64,000 nt of DNA from Dryococelus australis (GCA_029891345.1 CM057009.1:288744966-288808965); one strand, 5' to 3'; numbered from the stretch's first letter, positions 43,020 to 56,815 are shown. Notes: generated by a model from the letters alone, not told the origin. Made by a program: numbers and translations.

Positions 43020-45370
43020 TAAAAGTAATATTAACAGACTGGCCTGATTAATAAAATTGTCTGCACAAATGAATCAATTGCGTATAAAGAAAAGTATTCT
43101 TAAATAGTATTTAACTTACAGCAATATAATTATTATATATAAAATTAAGTGCGTGTCGTAATGTGAGGTGAATCATTAAAGAAAATTTTCTAATATGAAA
43201 TGTAAATACCAAATCTTAATCGTGCAGGTAACACATAATAAATCGATACTTTTTAATTCATTTTTTTCATCATTTGAGATTGTGGTTGATTTTACATAAC
43301 CTAAAAACCACATGTGTATGCGGTAGGATTTATTTCTTTTATTGTAGGTTAGGACATTATCTGACATCAGAATTGTCAATTCAGTTTATGTACAAGAGTA
43401 AGGGAATTTAGTATTAAATATTAATTTGAAAATTAATTTATTTTTTTTTCGCAGAGAGAAAGTTTCCGACGTTTTATTATACTTAAAATTGTGTTTGTAA
43501 GTTTGTGAGGCGATACAAGCTAGCATATATAGGAGCCAAGATTTAAAAAGAGATTGTTGAAATTTTTTTTAGTTTATAAACCGTTAAAAGGCGAGCTAAT
43601 CATGTTCGTTTATCGCAAGGGTTGTGGTGTGCAAATATAAGCCCGTTAACTTCTCGTGCAAGAACTGAAGAGACACCACTACAGCAGCGGATATGGTACT
43701 TCCAGGTAATTTTGAACCATCACTACAGCGTGCAGCTCATTAATATTTACAAGGTTTTTATTCTGCAACAATTATTAATTAAATTTTTATACCAGTTGGG
43801 CAAAGATAATAACAATTCCCTGAGTGATATTAATATCCTAATGCTTGAGACTGAGAAAAAATTTGTAAGATTTTTGTTTTGAAAATTTATCCTCATTCCA
43901 ATTATTTTAACGAGAAAACTACATTTGCCATGCCCTGATCTAATAATTGTTAGCTAAAGACGGTATCAATCCCCTACGTAATATATTAAATTGCAAAGCA
44001 ACTCCTTATTAAGTTCATATTTACCCCTGAAAATTTGTCGGATCATGCTATTATTCATCGACTTTCGTCGGTCCGCTTTATTAGACATTTGAGGGACTCT
44101 GAGCTTCCACTGTTTTCATTTATAGTAGCCTATCAGTAGCTAGTTATTGTGTTTTGATTTTAGCCTGTTAACTTATACATTGCTGAGCAGGGTCTTAGTA
44201 AGTATCTGCCAGGGTGTACAAACTGAAAAACTGAAATGCTATAAGTTCTTATTCGTGGTCGCTTACATTCTGGGCCTTATTTCCGCTCGTCATTCTGCAT
44301 TTTTGGTAGGGCATAAATACCATCTCACGAGATACACACGATACGTTACACCTATTAGACATTAAAAATCATTCATTTCTGTCCTAGGCGGTTTTTTGTG
44401 AGGCGTGTTAGTGAATAAACACATGATTGTGAGCATGTCTGGTGTTTGTAAAAAGTTTTCTTCTTCATGGTCGTCAATGTCTATTATTACAATAACATAT
44501 AATTATAATAATTTGGAAGACATAAATTACCCGAACAGCGAATATGACTTCATTTATGCGTTACCACTCAATGCTACAAATTACGCATATCCATATTTTA
44601 TTCTGTACTCAGCTCTGGGAGGCGCGTTAGTATTCTCCGTACATGGGCTCGTATCTCATAACTTTTTCCGAGTAGCTGGATCTTCTTTCCTGATTCTTTT
44701 TTACAATTCTATGCGGCAATAAAATTCTTCTAGGATGATCCTTACCCGGCACACTGCATTGCGGCACGGCTTTATCGAACTTCATAACTAACAGCCATGC
44801 GGCGGGCTATCGTTCTGCGGTGATGCCAAGGTACACTAAAAACAATAACTTAAATAAAATGCGGCTTTTTTGCCCTTTTCATAGAGTACAGCACTAGTTT
44901 TGTTATAAAAACCGTATGTGGGTCCACCAACGGCCAGGAAGGAATTATCATCAAACTACCGCCGCTCATAGCATTACCTGCAATTAAAACTACATTTACA
45001 TTACTCAGAGCCAAAGGCTAGAAATAAAATTATTCACAATAAATTTATTTCATTTGTTTAATATTTAGGAAATATTGTAGAGTCATGAGTTCAGAAATCA
45101 GGCTTATGAAGAAATGAAAACGTGCAGCCAGTGCGACGTAATGAAGATAGCGTAACCAGGTGATGTCCTCGCAAACAGATAGTGTTAACATATGAGCGTA
45201 ACATCCCGCTGGTATTTGTTAAGGTGCAAAGGACTTTGGAAGCACCTGAGGCCTGTGCGTCTTGCTAGGGAAGATATAGTGAAATTGCAAGAAACAAGAG
45301 GAGCCTGCGAGATGAATTCATATTTTCCTAGACCAGCGGAACCTGGCGTAAGATTTACGCTTACTACCAC
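43020..45370. other. AT-rich stretch without recognised genes
   Basis: No gene is supported. The longest frame, 44405-44722 (105 codons), has a Thr/Tyr/Asn-rich N-terminus and a hydrophobic segment (YFILYSALGGALVFSV) but no start context, homologue or neighbour that would support it. A poly-T run lies at 43440-43450. Confidence 0.55.
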
Positions 45371-45372
45371 CT

Positions 45373-46526
45373 GTTGTGACGGAGTAGGTTCCGTCAATTT
45401 TATTGGGGTGTAACATTTTTGCTAAAATATGTTGTGTATTTCAGCCTCCCGCGGCTTTGTTACGCTCGAACCCTGTTGTCTAGTCTACCTACTGTGCAGC
45501 TGTGTATTACGGGTGGTAGCGAGGAACTGCCAGGGGTTCAGAAAACCGCCTTATTTGTAATTGGCGGATTATTTTATGGTTTTAATATCATTGTGGATAT
45601 AGGGAGTACTGGTGGCGTTAAGATAGCGCTGGCGGCGTAAATAGTGCTCTCTCAATGGTCTGAGAAGTAGGGGCGTGGCGATGGAAGGTATTTTGGAGCG
45701 TATATATACGAGTGCACGGCATGTCTCGAGGAGAATGGATCCAGCCATTCCCTATTAGTCTTCCATCTCTACTAATAAAGAATTATTTCCAACCTCTGTC
45801 TCCCGTGGCATTTCTATTTAACGCATATTATGATTTTGAATTATTTCCTGTCGACTGGGTTTTTATGGTTCCTATGGTGTTTCTTTTCAGTCTCTTCTAG
45901 TTATAGATTAGCTATAAGTAAACTTAGGGAGGTATCCATAGTCCCAATCGCTGGCCATGGCTGCCTAATCCGTCTCTCCCGCGATGTAGCACTCCTTGGA
46001 TGATTTCCTTCCCTTGAAGGCGTTAGGGGTTCGCCCTGAGACGCAAATAGCTCCCGTCCTATCCACCGGGCTTTCAACTAACACTTAGTTATAGGGTAGT
46101 TAGAAAAAAAAGCCTCTCGAGGAGGGTTGTCGCTGGCTGGTAGCCGGGCTCGAATGCGAGTGTTTCCGCTTAGAGCAAGACGTCGGCTGGACAAGGATGC
46201 TTGGTGCACGTCTGCGCGAAGTAGAGAAGATAAAAGTTCTGTCAACGGACTTCGCCGAAATTATGCTGTGTGGGGACGTAGTCATATTGCGAGGATATTA
46301 ATGTATTTAGTCTTTTTTCGGTAGTTCGTGGACTTAGCATAATTTCTGTGAAGGCAGCGAGGTAACAGAAGTTTTTCATCCAGGTGCTTGTGGGACTCTG
46401 AAATAATTCGGCAGAGGAATGTACTTACGATTTTTTTGAAGTGTTACAGGAGAGACTTAGCCGAAATGACCATGGTATCGGGACTTAGAATTTAACTTGC
46501 TGAAAATCTGATAATTATGAGGTTGG
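45373..46526 (+). mobile_element. Possible LTR of a retrotransposon
   Basis: The stretch begins TGTGACGGAGTAGGTTCCGT, a TG-start like many Gypsy-type LTRs. A TATATATA box at 45701-45708 is followed about 65 bases later by AATAAA at 45774-45779, the spacing of a short U3-R-U5 promoter and polyadenylation unit. At 46525, TTGGCACCCGCTGGTGGG resembles a primer-binding site just after an LTR. No second copy of this LTR and no gag or pol lies in the window. The 3' LTR end does not show a clear CA, so the assignment is tentative. Confidence 0.35.
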
Positions 46527-46529
46527 CAC

Positions 46530-48855
46530 CCGCTGGTGGGTTTAGATTATTTTACCCACAGAATTAATGAGAAGCATGCGTATTTTTTAAATATTGCCCG
46601 AACTGTGGATGTGGAATTAGGATTATACTTCAGCAGTTGAGTGGGATCCGCACACTCATCCTGGAATAACATGTGGATTGTGGAATTGTTGAGTGGTAGT
46701 TTGGAGTGCTTTCCGGATTCTCGAGAGGGGAGTGCCAGATATTCTTCAGCTTTGGGCAGGTTTGTGGAAGTCGCCGGTGTATGTAGATCGGGATGTGTTT
46801 GGCCGTCAAAGTGAGGAAGAATTGGAGGTGGCCGACATACGAGAGACGGATTGGGGTCTGGACGTTTCATTGTTTGGGTTACTGGATTAGAAGTATTGGA
46901 GAGGAGTAAAAGGCAGTATGACGTGATTTGTGTGTTGGTGTGCGTGTATGGGCGTTTTGAATGGATAGACGAGAGCAATACCGGAACTTTTACTGTTATG
47001 GTGGGGAGAGTATTCCTGGGCTCAGAATTTGTATGGGTGGTGTGCTGCTGACTTTTTATTATGGTGGGGCAATAATTGCGGTGATGTTGCAGACGCTCCT
47101 GATACCGTATTGTGGTTCAACGTTATCTGTAAAGTAAAGTGTAAGGATTAGTGACAGTAAATACAAGATTGTCATAATTGCCTTGCAGGTATAATTGCGA
47201 TAAGGATCTGATTGTGAAGGCATTGGAGTACTATTGAGATATTGTCAAATAGGTTGAAGTACTGTATTGTTAAGAGTGTCGTAATGAGTTTCATGCAACA
47301 ATTAAAGGACATGTAAATATTTAATGACGGTGTAATTTCGAGAAATTAGAACTGTATCGAAAATATTGGACATTCGAGGCAATGTTTTTCATTTAAAGAT
47401 AAAGGTGGTTTAAGGAGGATATTTGTTTTATGCCTACTGTGAAAAAATTATTTAATTCTTATTGTGTGTCATTAGCAGCACTGTTATCAGTGTTATTATG
47501 GTAATTATTGGAATGGAACCATATCAATTTTTATTTTAACCCAAAAGGTGTGCTCTTGAATGTTGGAGAGGTGTGTTTTAGCGTGTTGGTAAAATTGTAA
47601 CGTAATGCAACAGAATCAAAGTAAAGATACATTGAAAATATCTTTGTGTGTTTTCAATTCTATAGATTGTGACATTTTCCCATTTTGGAAAGAGAAATTC
47701 TTATTATTGACATACCTTTACTCTGCTGCTTATATGGATAAGTGTGAGAACTGAGATTTTGTCTTCCCTTCTTTTTCCTGATCCTGAGGTGATAGGTTTA
47801 GGCAGAGGGTTGGGAAGGATGTTGTCATCGGTGTTGAGGCACCGGCCACACTGTGGTGCAAGATATTTGCTAATTACATTTTTTCACGCGAGCAGAGTAT
47901 GTTTAGAATTCCTTCTTTCCATCTACATTATACGATTACTAGTTTACGAGATTAACTCAATTTTTTCCTTCGAATACCCTGAATAATGATTTTCAGCAAG
48001 AGCACGAGCTACACTAACGCCTTAAGCATTCATTTTCAGCCGGTTTGCGAACGCTGACAAATGGAATAATGTCAGATAACGTATTTTTATACCACTAGTG
48101 TCATTGACTTACATTAGTTCTAAATTAGCTCACACTAATTCTCTCGGGTATGAGAATTTTTTCTCCTGTGTCTTTCAGCTGGCATTCCAATTTCTTTTTC
48201 TGTAAACACTATAATGCATTTCTCTGCTGGTTTAATTTACTGTAGTATAGTGCAATCTGTTCCTACGTGTGGCGCATGTTTTCTGCCAGTGTTCTGTTAA
48301 GTGTAGAATAGATTGGCAGGACTGCAAAACATGAGTTATGTCACAAAATGAATTACAGTTATATACGTCACTTACAACTCTCCTCGCCTTTTTAACTCTC
48401 TCAGAACCACTTTTATTTAGGCTTATGCTTAAGATATATTTGCTGGGCATTTCACGAAAGGATGCGTATGTGTGAAGTTTCATTCCTTTTTGAACACCCA
48501 CTCACGCTACGTTTTACACAATATTACAGTATAGATGCCATCGACGATGATAACCGCAACAAGTGTAAGAATAGATACGCGCCCCTGCAGATTTCTTCTT
48601 ATGTCTTCGGAGGAGAGCCTCTAAGGTTGTTAAAATATGGACAATAGTCTGTTTCGTTGTAGTTACCTTACGAATATAGTTAAAGTTATATAGTAACGCC
48701 AACAGAGCATATTATAAATGTCAGTGCGTCACAAATCTGTGGCATCATTACTTTCTAGAGATTGGACCGTTGCGATTTTAAACAAGTAGAGTTCTGGCTA
48801 CAATCCAGTATGGTATTCTCAACAATGCTGTTCTGATACTGCTACAGATCTGGTT
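46530..48855. other. Non-coding stretch after the possible LTR
   Basis: No gene is supported. The minus-strand frame 46547-46978 (143 codons, Pro/Thr/Ser-rich) and overlapping plus-strand frames have no recognised domains. If 45373-46526 is an LTR, this could be a leader that has lost gag, but nothing shows it. Confidence 0.45.
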
Positions 48856-48859
48856 TTGT

Positions 48860-49445
48860 GCACCCAACAGTAACATATGGTAGTGCTAACAATCTGTTCT
48901 GTTGCCTTAACTGAGTAGCACGGAAGCCCCAGAAATAATGTACGGTAATCCTAACAATATATTTTGTAGTCTTTACTGAGCGGCATGGTAGCCCCAATAA
49001 AAGTGTATGGTAATCCCAACTATTTTTTCTGTTGCCTTTAATGAGCAGCATGGTAACGCCAGCAAAAGTGTATGGTGATCCTAACTATCCGTTCTGCTGC
49101 TTTCTCTGAGCGGCATCGTAACCCCAGAAAAAGTGTATGGTAATCCTAACTATCTGCTTTGCTGCCTTTACTGAGCGGCATGGTGGCCACAGCAAAAGTG
49201 TATGGTAATCCTAACTATCTACTCTGTCGCCTTTACTGAGCTGCATGGTAACCTCAGCAAAAGTTTATGGTAATCCTAACTATATGTTCTGTTGCCTTTA
49301 CTGAGCGGCATGGTAGATCCAGTAAAAGTGTATGGTAATACTATCTGCTCTGTTGCCTTTACTGAGCGGCATGATGGCCCCAGTAAAAGTGTATAGTAAT
49401 CATAACTATCTGTTCTGTTGCCTTTGCTGAGCGTCATGGTAGTCC
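48860..49445 (+). repeat. 65-base minisatellite, about 9 units
   Basis: Units of the form CTGTTGCCTTTACTGAGCGG, CATGGTAGCCCC, AGCAAAAGTGTATGGTAATCC repeat about every 65 bases (landmark positions 48901, 48966, 49031, 49096, 49161, 49226, 49291, 49352, 49417). One unit is about 4 bases short. Outer units are more diverged than inner ones. Confidence 0.93.
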
Positions 49446-49449
49446 TAGT

Positions 49450-51944
49450 CGTCTTGTGTCAGCTATTGTAATTCCATCGTCGGCTCATAGGAAGCGCTGC
49501 TATTTGTACTTATTTTTTATAACTTAAAATATTGCGTGAGGAGGCAGGCAGCCTCGATCTGCCTGACCTAGTGTTGACAGAATAACCCCTTAGACCGCTC
49601 GACTATTGTATCAAATACGAGACTCGGGTTTTTTAATGTATTTGTCTTCTTTGTTTAATTTTATTTAAAGCATGGCATGTAACGTGTCTACAGATGAATC
49701 TCACGAGACGACTTCACATATGAGTTAGCTTATTCATTTAATAAAATAATCTTTCCTTTATGTTATATAATTTTTGTATCATATAACATTGTGTCATTTC
49801 ATATAACTGTTTTTGCGAGTAAAACTGTGTAAACAGATTTTCCTTCCACATCAGATAATTTGTATTACTAATAAAAATATGGCGTTTGTAATTCGTTTTA
49901 ATGTCCTGTCTGTGTAAGTGATATACGTCTTTTACAAACAGATAGGACATTCCAGTACCCTTGTTGCTATAATTATATTTAACGCCTAACATGGAGGTGT
50001 CTGTCAACACTTTAGAGGGTGCACATTACCATCACTGATTGTTAACAGCCTCCACTAAACAAATATTACTTCACAAGAGCAACTTCTTCCTGTTTATTTT
50101 CTGTATTGTAACTTCTGCTAGTCGTATAATCTTTAAAAGAGTTAGAAGATGCCTTCAACAGTCCGCGAATCTGTTGTAATTTCCATACTTGTTTGTTAAC
50201 TCAACAATACTAGCTCTGTAATCTTAACAGAGTCGTAGGGTACCTTCAAGAGTTCACAACACTATTGTAGCTACCATACTGTTTCTGTAACCTTTTGAAA
50301 AAAAAAGATGATTTCTACTTAACATTCTGTTGCATTTACAAAAACAGCACTGTTGGGTTTACAATACCTTGTTCTGTTGTTCACTTCTATCTGTATAGTT
50401 CCTGCTACAGATAACACTGTTTCTGCTACATAAAAGATTGTTTCCACAACAGAAAATCTTTTAACAATATTTAGAATGTTCTGCTAACAATTTGGATTGG
50501 AAAGTATTACAGAACATTCTGTTGCTGGTACTAAAGCTTAGTTGCCGTTACCATAAAATGTCATTACAGAACTGAACTGTTAAATTCTCTCTGCTGATTT
50601 CTTTCAGTGTGTCGACAAACCTAAAACCCTGATTCTCATAACTTACATGCTCACTTGGTACTTGTCAAAAACAAACGCACTCCAAAACACTTGTTCGAGT
50701 CATTGCATGTGGTTGCTTGATTCTGTTTCTGTGCTTTCTGGGGAGCAATTTAGGTAACTTTCGTTCACTGCGAGTAGCAACAATTTCTGAAATTCTTGAA
50801 ATGTAGCTGCTATTGTCAACAATAATGCGAATTGGAATACAGCTACTCAACAGCATGTCAGTGCACTAACTAAACAAGGCCCCCGCTGGCGCTCAAATGT
50901 GAAAGAGAATGACGCCTCTGGGCACGGGGCCCGTATTAAAGGCGTATATCTCACGGTATGGCCACCTGAATTCTGCTAGACAGCGTACACGTGGCTGCCT
51001 GGTGGAGGTTACGGTCTCCATTCACCAGTGCAGTATTCAATTTAACCGGCTAGAGCAGTGGCTGAAACTGTAAAAATAACTGTGAAAATTGGAAAATTAC
51101 TGAAAAATATTTGAAAATTTTAAAGAATTTGGAAAATTTTCAAAAAATTAAGTAATTCATTCCTCATCGTTCTACGTGTAGTGTTCGTCGCATTCGCTCC
51201 ACTCCATGGTTTGGTTCATGAAAAGATCTTCTTAGTGCTCGGTTCATGGTCATCAAATTTCAAATGACAAACACAAAGATAGAGTTAACACTAACATAAT
51301 AATATGACGGTCGTTGTTATGCCAACCAGAAGGTAGGTATATAGAAGGATAAGATGGAGGAACGTTTCAAGATGAAAATAATAATTTACACTTTTCATGA
51401 GCGATTCATACATTGCAAACGAGATTCTGTATTGGCAACAAGAAGCTTAGAGCTGTCCAAGTCTCCAGGTTTCTTTTAATGTTTGGCCAAAATTTCGGCA
51501 CCAAACATCAATCTCTGTCTCCGACGACAAATTTTTTTTTATGTGGTCAACGTTTCTATTTCTTCCCCAATATACGACAGTGCAGTACGCCAATCCTGAA
51601 GATTTTTTTTTTTTACGAAGTGGCCTGATGTGATCTTGAAGGAGTTTTAAAGGTCTCACCTTTCTCCTTTTGGTTAGCCGAATTTCCTTTAGGAGTGTCA
51701 TCCGGTCAGAGCTGTTTTATTCTTGCGGTCGCATGGAAGTTGTGCCGCTTTGAACTTGCGAATTACTTATTGTAAGATTACATTCAGTTTTATTAATTTC
51801 GGAATTTTTTTTTAGACGAACGCACTGTTGGGGAGCATGGGACCCTAGGCCGATAAATTTTATCAGCAGAGGCTCCTGGTTTCAGCATGACACCAATTAT
51901 AGGTTAGTTGAAATTTGTTTTAAAATTCTTGACAATAGGCCGAT

Positions 51945-51945
<1 letters not shown>
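49450..51945. other. Mixed AT-rich stretch; SINE-head trace and weak repeats
   Basis: On the minus strand at about 49545-49610, AGTCGAGCGGTCTAAGGGG resembles a tRNA-Leu/Ser A box and a weak B-box-like segment follows, so this is a possible old SINE head. Around 50145-50290 two diverged units about 91 bases apart share CCTTCAA-AGT and CCATACT-GTTTCTGTAAC-like blocks. A run of GAAAATT words lies at 51085-51150. No gene is supported. Confidence 0.45.

Positions 51946-51948
<3 letters not shown>

Positions 51949-52015
<67 letters not shown>
51949..52015. repeat. TA dinucleotide array
   Basis: An uninterrupted TA run of about 33 repeats. Its length in the genome may differ from this assembly. Confidence 0.97.
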
Positions 52016-52019
<4 letters not shown>

Positions 52020-55000
52020 GTTTCGTACCTTTCATTTCTATCCTTGTAAATATTAAAATTTATTCTCAACAAACACATTCCACAATGCAGTTCAATTCAA
52101 CGAATTTTACTACTTAGGAGCTATTCGGTTGGTAGACTCACATTTGACATTGGGTAGAACCTTTCCGACTAAAGCAATCGTGTTCACTCCAACCTACTGG
52201 AGTGATAACGAACCCACTTTAGAGCATGTTAATGAGCCCAACTACCACAACCTCTGGTTCATACGAGGTAGTGTTCACGAATGGCTGGTTCAGTGGTAGT
52301 GATATCATCCCATTCGTGACTCCGAGTGAACCCAACTTACACATACGCTTCCGAATTCATTATTACTTCTGTGTGGGAATATTAAGTGTTTACGATGGTT
52401 TTAATGAAGCATAGTGTAATTTCATTCAATAATAGTGTCGCAGTTTACTGCAACCGAGAAAACTGTTGGCCTAGGTTTGCAGGATATCTTTAGAGACCCT
52501 ATCAATGCGCGATATAATACGGTATCAACTAAGACTCCACAGTCCTCTACACGCGGATGTAACACATTCTCTTGTTCCACCCAGCCACAAGGACTGAAGC
52601 TAACAGTGAGATGAATGTTTATTATTGGTTGTGGGTCCTGCAGGCCGTGTCGGATGAGTAGAGCTCCAGTGTCACATATGAAACTAACATGTACTTGTGA
52701 GCTGTCTACTTTGCTACCGAATTATAAAACTAAATTATAAGTTCTCTAGATATCATACCGGCACAGTGTGCAATGTAAGAAAAAATCATTCGAACATCTG
52801 AACTGCAAAATTTTTTTCCTGCAACAGCGTCGACACATTCAGGAGCACTCACGACGATTACAGTAATTAAAAATACGTATTTACGATACTAGACTACAAT
52901 CGAAAAATACCATTTTAAAGAGTACAATGGAACATCGTTCACATACATGTACGTACAATATACAGTGGCCTGTGAAAGAACACGATGTAACTAGTAAAAT
53001 AAACAAATCAATCAACACTAACTCCACAAATTTTTAGGGCTTCAGATTTACACTAATTTTAAATTTAATTTTAAAGCAAATAATATCTTAATAAAAACTT
53101 TATTTAGTTATGAAAAATTGCTCTGAAATTGTTTTTAAAGTTAACTAAAACATACTTAAAATTTTCTTCGTAACTATAATTTCTCTATAGTGAAACTGCT
53201 GTTTTGTTTTGCAATCTGTTATTACATGTCAAATTGAACTATTTTCATGGTAAATTAAATTGATAATATCCAGAGACATTTCGTTGATATGCATGGATTT
53301 CCATTTGGTTCATTGTAAACAAAATTAACCTAACATCTTTAAGTAGGTTATAGCATGTGCACCCAGTTGAATCACGGAACTAATATTTCCACACATGTTG
53401 GTTAACACCCGGACACAGTAATTTATATGCCAACTATTAATTCATGTACTTTACGTTACAGCGATCATTGACACAAACACAAGCAAAGCGGGAAAATGAT
53501 CTATAACAAATAACATAGTATTCAGTAGTAAAATAGACGTGTAAAGATCTATACACTGCATTTATTATTTTAAAGTTTCTGGAAGTGTGGCAACGGCATA
53601 GAAATCTGCTCGTGGATTTGTAATAATATAAAAAAATTATTGGCCTGCCTCACGTTTTTTTTAATAATCATTCAAAGGAAAATTTTTTTTATGTTTTAGA
53701 GCTCGTACTATCTGATATCCTACTATTAATTAGTGTTGGTAAGATTTTAATAAAATCCAATTTAACTTTGAACCAGCTAGAATTTGGATCATCATGTCCT
53801 AAACAAGGTCTCAGACAGAGGCGTTAAATATTAAATTATTATTGCGTGGTTCATAAAACGTCTTGGTATCAGTCCGAGTACATCAAAGGTATTGAGTGGA
53901 AGGAGATAAGAAATAACTGTTTTAAATAGCTTTATAAATGATGAATACCAGAAACACATATTTGAACAGTTCCTGCTAAGAAGTCTCTGCTTAATAAGTT
54001 AATGATTACTTTGTAATTTATAATATATAAATACAAGTATAGGGCTTAACAGATTCTGTCCGTAGGTAGTAAATTATTTTCCTGTTGTTGTTGAGCAACC
54101 ATATACCCCGTACACCCGATAATATTACACGCAAAATATTAATTGCAATTACGTAACTCTGGCTGGAAACTTTTATCTACAGCGTAGTCCAGTGTCAAGC
54201 TAACGCAGTGTCAGAATTAGTTTTAAGTACATGTTCGTAGTTACTGTCCCCGGAAGTGACATTATAAGTGCTTTCAGACATGATTATATTAATTAAATTC
54301 TAACAGAGCAACATTATTACTTCGTATAAATTTGAACAACGTTAATAATTATCGGAAGGTGCCCCTTAAAAATATTTTAAACAAAAAAAAAATTCATATT
54401 AGACCTATCTGTTCATAACCTACATTAATAAACGTAAAACAAGAATTCGCAATTGAAACAAACACGCAATTACCATAGCAATAAATGTTAGACAAGTGAA
54501 TCTAAAATATTATTTAAACCTGGATTTCACCCTATAACTTTCGGCATTCCTCGAGTAATTCTTCGCCGAAATACAAAGTGATTAGATGGCAAATAATTGT
54601 TTTCAAAGTCAACAATATTGCCTGTCAATATTCATAAACTTTCGTACCAATAATAAGTAAAGTATGCAAGGATGCAAGTACACCCTTAAATACCTGAATG
54701 TTGACATGATGTAGTCGTCGATATGATGTGAAAGGTACATCACGAGAAAGTAAAGTTGATTTTACATGTATGGTACATTCATTTAATACCTACATAATGA
54801 CGCTACAATAATATAATGGAGTCACGGATTATTGTTCTTTTTAATAAATCATTATGTGTGGTGCGACTGTGGACATTTTTGGAACACAACATCTCTGTGA
54901 TCTTACGCCTTACAGTGAAGACAAAATGTATGTGAGAGTATATGGCGACAGTAAAAAGGAGCAAGTTAACCAGCCAGAGATGAAGAAGTAAACAAATCCC

Positions 55001-55250
55001 AATAAAAATGGTTAATAACCTATACTTGTCCCAACAAAGACGCTCTGTTGTCAAGTGCGTGTATAAAGACGGTTAGAAGGAAGATATATGTACATATATA
55101 CCACACCCTAGGTCCTAGTCAGGTACTCGTTTGGAATGTACAGTGTAGAAAAATGCCCAATCAAAAGATATATCACCTATTACCCTTTCTTCTTGGAGTA
55201 CTCTCGAGATATTTAAGAGGCGAAAGGCCTCACAAAATACCTTAAAAACA
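52020..55250. other. Long AT-rich stretch without genes
   Basis: Nothing beyond AT-rich DNA is supported. Inverted CACTCCAACCTACTGGAGTG at 52186-52205 is a short palindrome. Confidence 0.6.
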
Positions 55251-55252
55251 TA

Positions 55253-55670
55253 AAGGCTGTTCACGGTAAAATGAGCACTTTTGAAAGCAAGGCTTAGTGC
55301 TTAGGATCTTCTTTTATACACGCTGTGTATTCTTCCACCTTATGCAAAATAAACATTGCCATGGGCCTAATCACTTTATTCATAAGTCGGTCAAGTGAAA
55401 CTGTGCAATTGTTCGAATAGTAAATATTTTACAAATCTGCTCATTTTTATACATCAATGGATTTAAAAAAACAGACAGCGAATGAATTAACTTAAGTTAT
55501 TACAAATGGTTACCTAACACCTTTTTATCGACGTTAATATATGGAACTACTTTCTATTCATCGTTATAAACTTTACTGAGCGGATGACACTTAGTGCGCC
55601 CGGCAGGCAGGGGCAGTGACTTTTTTCTAAGGTTGTTTTCAAAAGTGCTCATTTTATCATGGATAGTCTT
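55253..55670. mobile_element. TTCACGGTAAA MITE, long form (copy f, best preserved)
   Basis: The ends AAGGCTGTTCACGGTAAAAT and ATTTTATCATGGATAGTCTT form terminal repeats of at least 30 bases, reaching inward through GAGCACTTTTGAAA and its complement. TA flanks both sides (55251-55252, 55671-55672). This is a good reference copy for the long form. No coding capacity. Confidence 0.9.
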
Positions 55671-55726
55671 TAGTTATATGTGTGTTTGTGTGTGTGTCAA
55701 AACCGGTGTCTGCGATTAATTATTCT

Positions 55727-56030
55727 TAATAAGTAGGGACTGAAACATTACGCGAATTCATTTTAGGACAAGCTAGACTTCAAACACTTGTACTTTTGTG
55801 CTGTGTTTGCAATTGGATCACAGTTTGTTAGACACGCCCAGATGTAATCTAAGCCAATAACAGATCTGCAAGAAAACAAGCGCCGAATAACGTGCCACCT
55901 GGTCTGGGGTAAAACTGGTGACACACTGAGGCAGCTGCCAATCAACAGAAAGCTGAGGCTCAAAAATACATAGTTGCGTGGAGTCGAGCTTGCAAATCGT
56001 GCAAAACGTGAAAATTTCCTGTCCCTTATT
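55727..56030. mobile_element. Foldback-type element, copy 1
   Basis: The left end AATAAGTAGGGACTGAAAC, then GCGAATTCATTTTAGGACAA, pairs with the right end GAAAATTTCCTGTCCCTTATT. GGATCACAGTTTGTTAGACA in the interior recurs at 57994 (GGATCACAAATTATTAGAAA) and 24224. No ORF of significance. Confidence 0.65.
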
Positions 56031-56574
56031 AAAAGGCATTCGGGAAAAATTTCTCTTAACCTTATACTTTTGGACGCAGGCGTTTCCTGGTATAATTGAT
56101 TAACAACGGACTGTGTGAAACGCAGAGCTTACGAGTTCCCATTTTTTTTCATTAAAAACCGTTGGTTCTTGATGTACTCACATTATTATAGTTCATATTA
56201 AAAATACTAGCAGGGCGTATTTTTACGAGTTATAATTTATGAAGCCTCAACAGTATGAAATTTATCACTATTATCATAATACGCAACGTATCTAGTTTTC
56301 TCATTGGAAAATAACGTCAGCATTTTATTGCGTGTTAATTATTGTCTCAAAGGTGTCCAGGAGACGTCAAATAACTGGTGGACCAATAGCATAGGCAATG
56401 CAAACGTACGAGGTTTTGAATTATAACTTAAATGTCTCATTGTCTTTCAATACTCCTGCAACTGTATGATAACTGTAATTTAAATTATTTGCTTTTGATG
56501 GACGTAAGGGCGAGTGTGTCTGAACAAATTCTCGCTCAGTGCAGAGAGAGCCACTTTGTTCAAGTTGAGAGATT

Positions 56575-56815
56575 TGAGAGGCTCTTAAAAACGATGTATT
56601 GAGAGCCGATGAAGGCAAAATGATGTGAGATTAGAGCAGTGCCGGAATTCAAGGGCAGGGGGAACGGGAGATCCCCGAGAAAACCAACCGACCAACGTCA
56701 TCGTCCGGTACGATTCCCACTCGCGAAAACCCGGGAGTGACCCGGCCGGGGATTGAAACCCGGTTTCGCCTCTGCGGGAGGCGAGCGGTCTAACCACTCA
56801 ACCACCGCGGCCCCT
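56575..56815 (-). repeat. tRNA-derived SINE, copy 4
   Basis: The reverse strand starts GGGGCCGCGGTGGTTGAGTG (A-box region), then CCGGGTTTCAATCCCCGG (B-box region), then GATGACGTTGGTCGGTTGG and CATCGGCTCTCAA. Both Pol III boxes are present. A 5' GGGGCC head is also seen in copies 5 and 6. Confidence 0.9.

Noticed and set aside
44405..44722. 105-codon frame with a hydrophobic segment
   Set aside because: No homology recognised, AT-rich surroundings and no splice or promoter evidence, so it was left unannotated as a gene.
46547..46978. 143-codon Pro/Thr-rich minus-strand frame
   Set aside because: No recognisable domain, no start context or neighbour, and overlapping open frames on the other strand. 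Composition alone does not support a gene.
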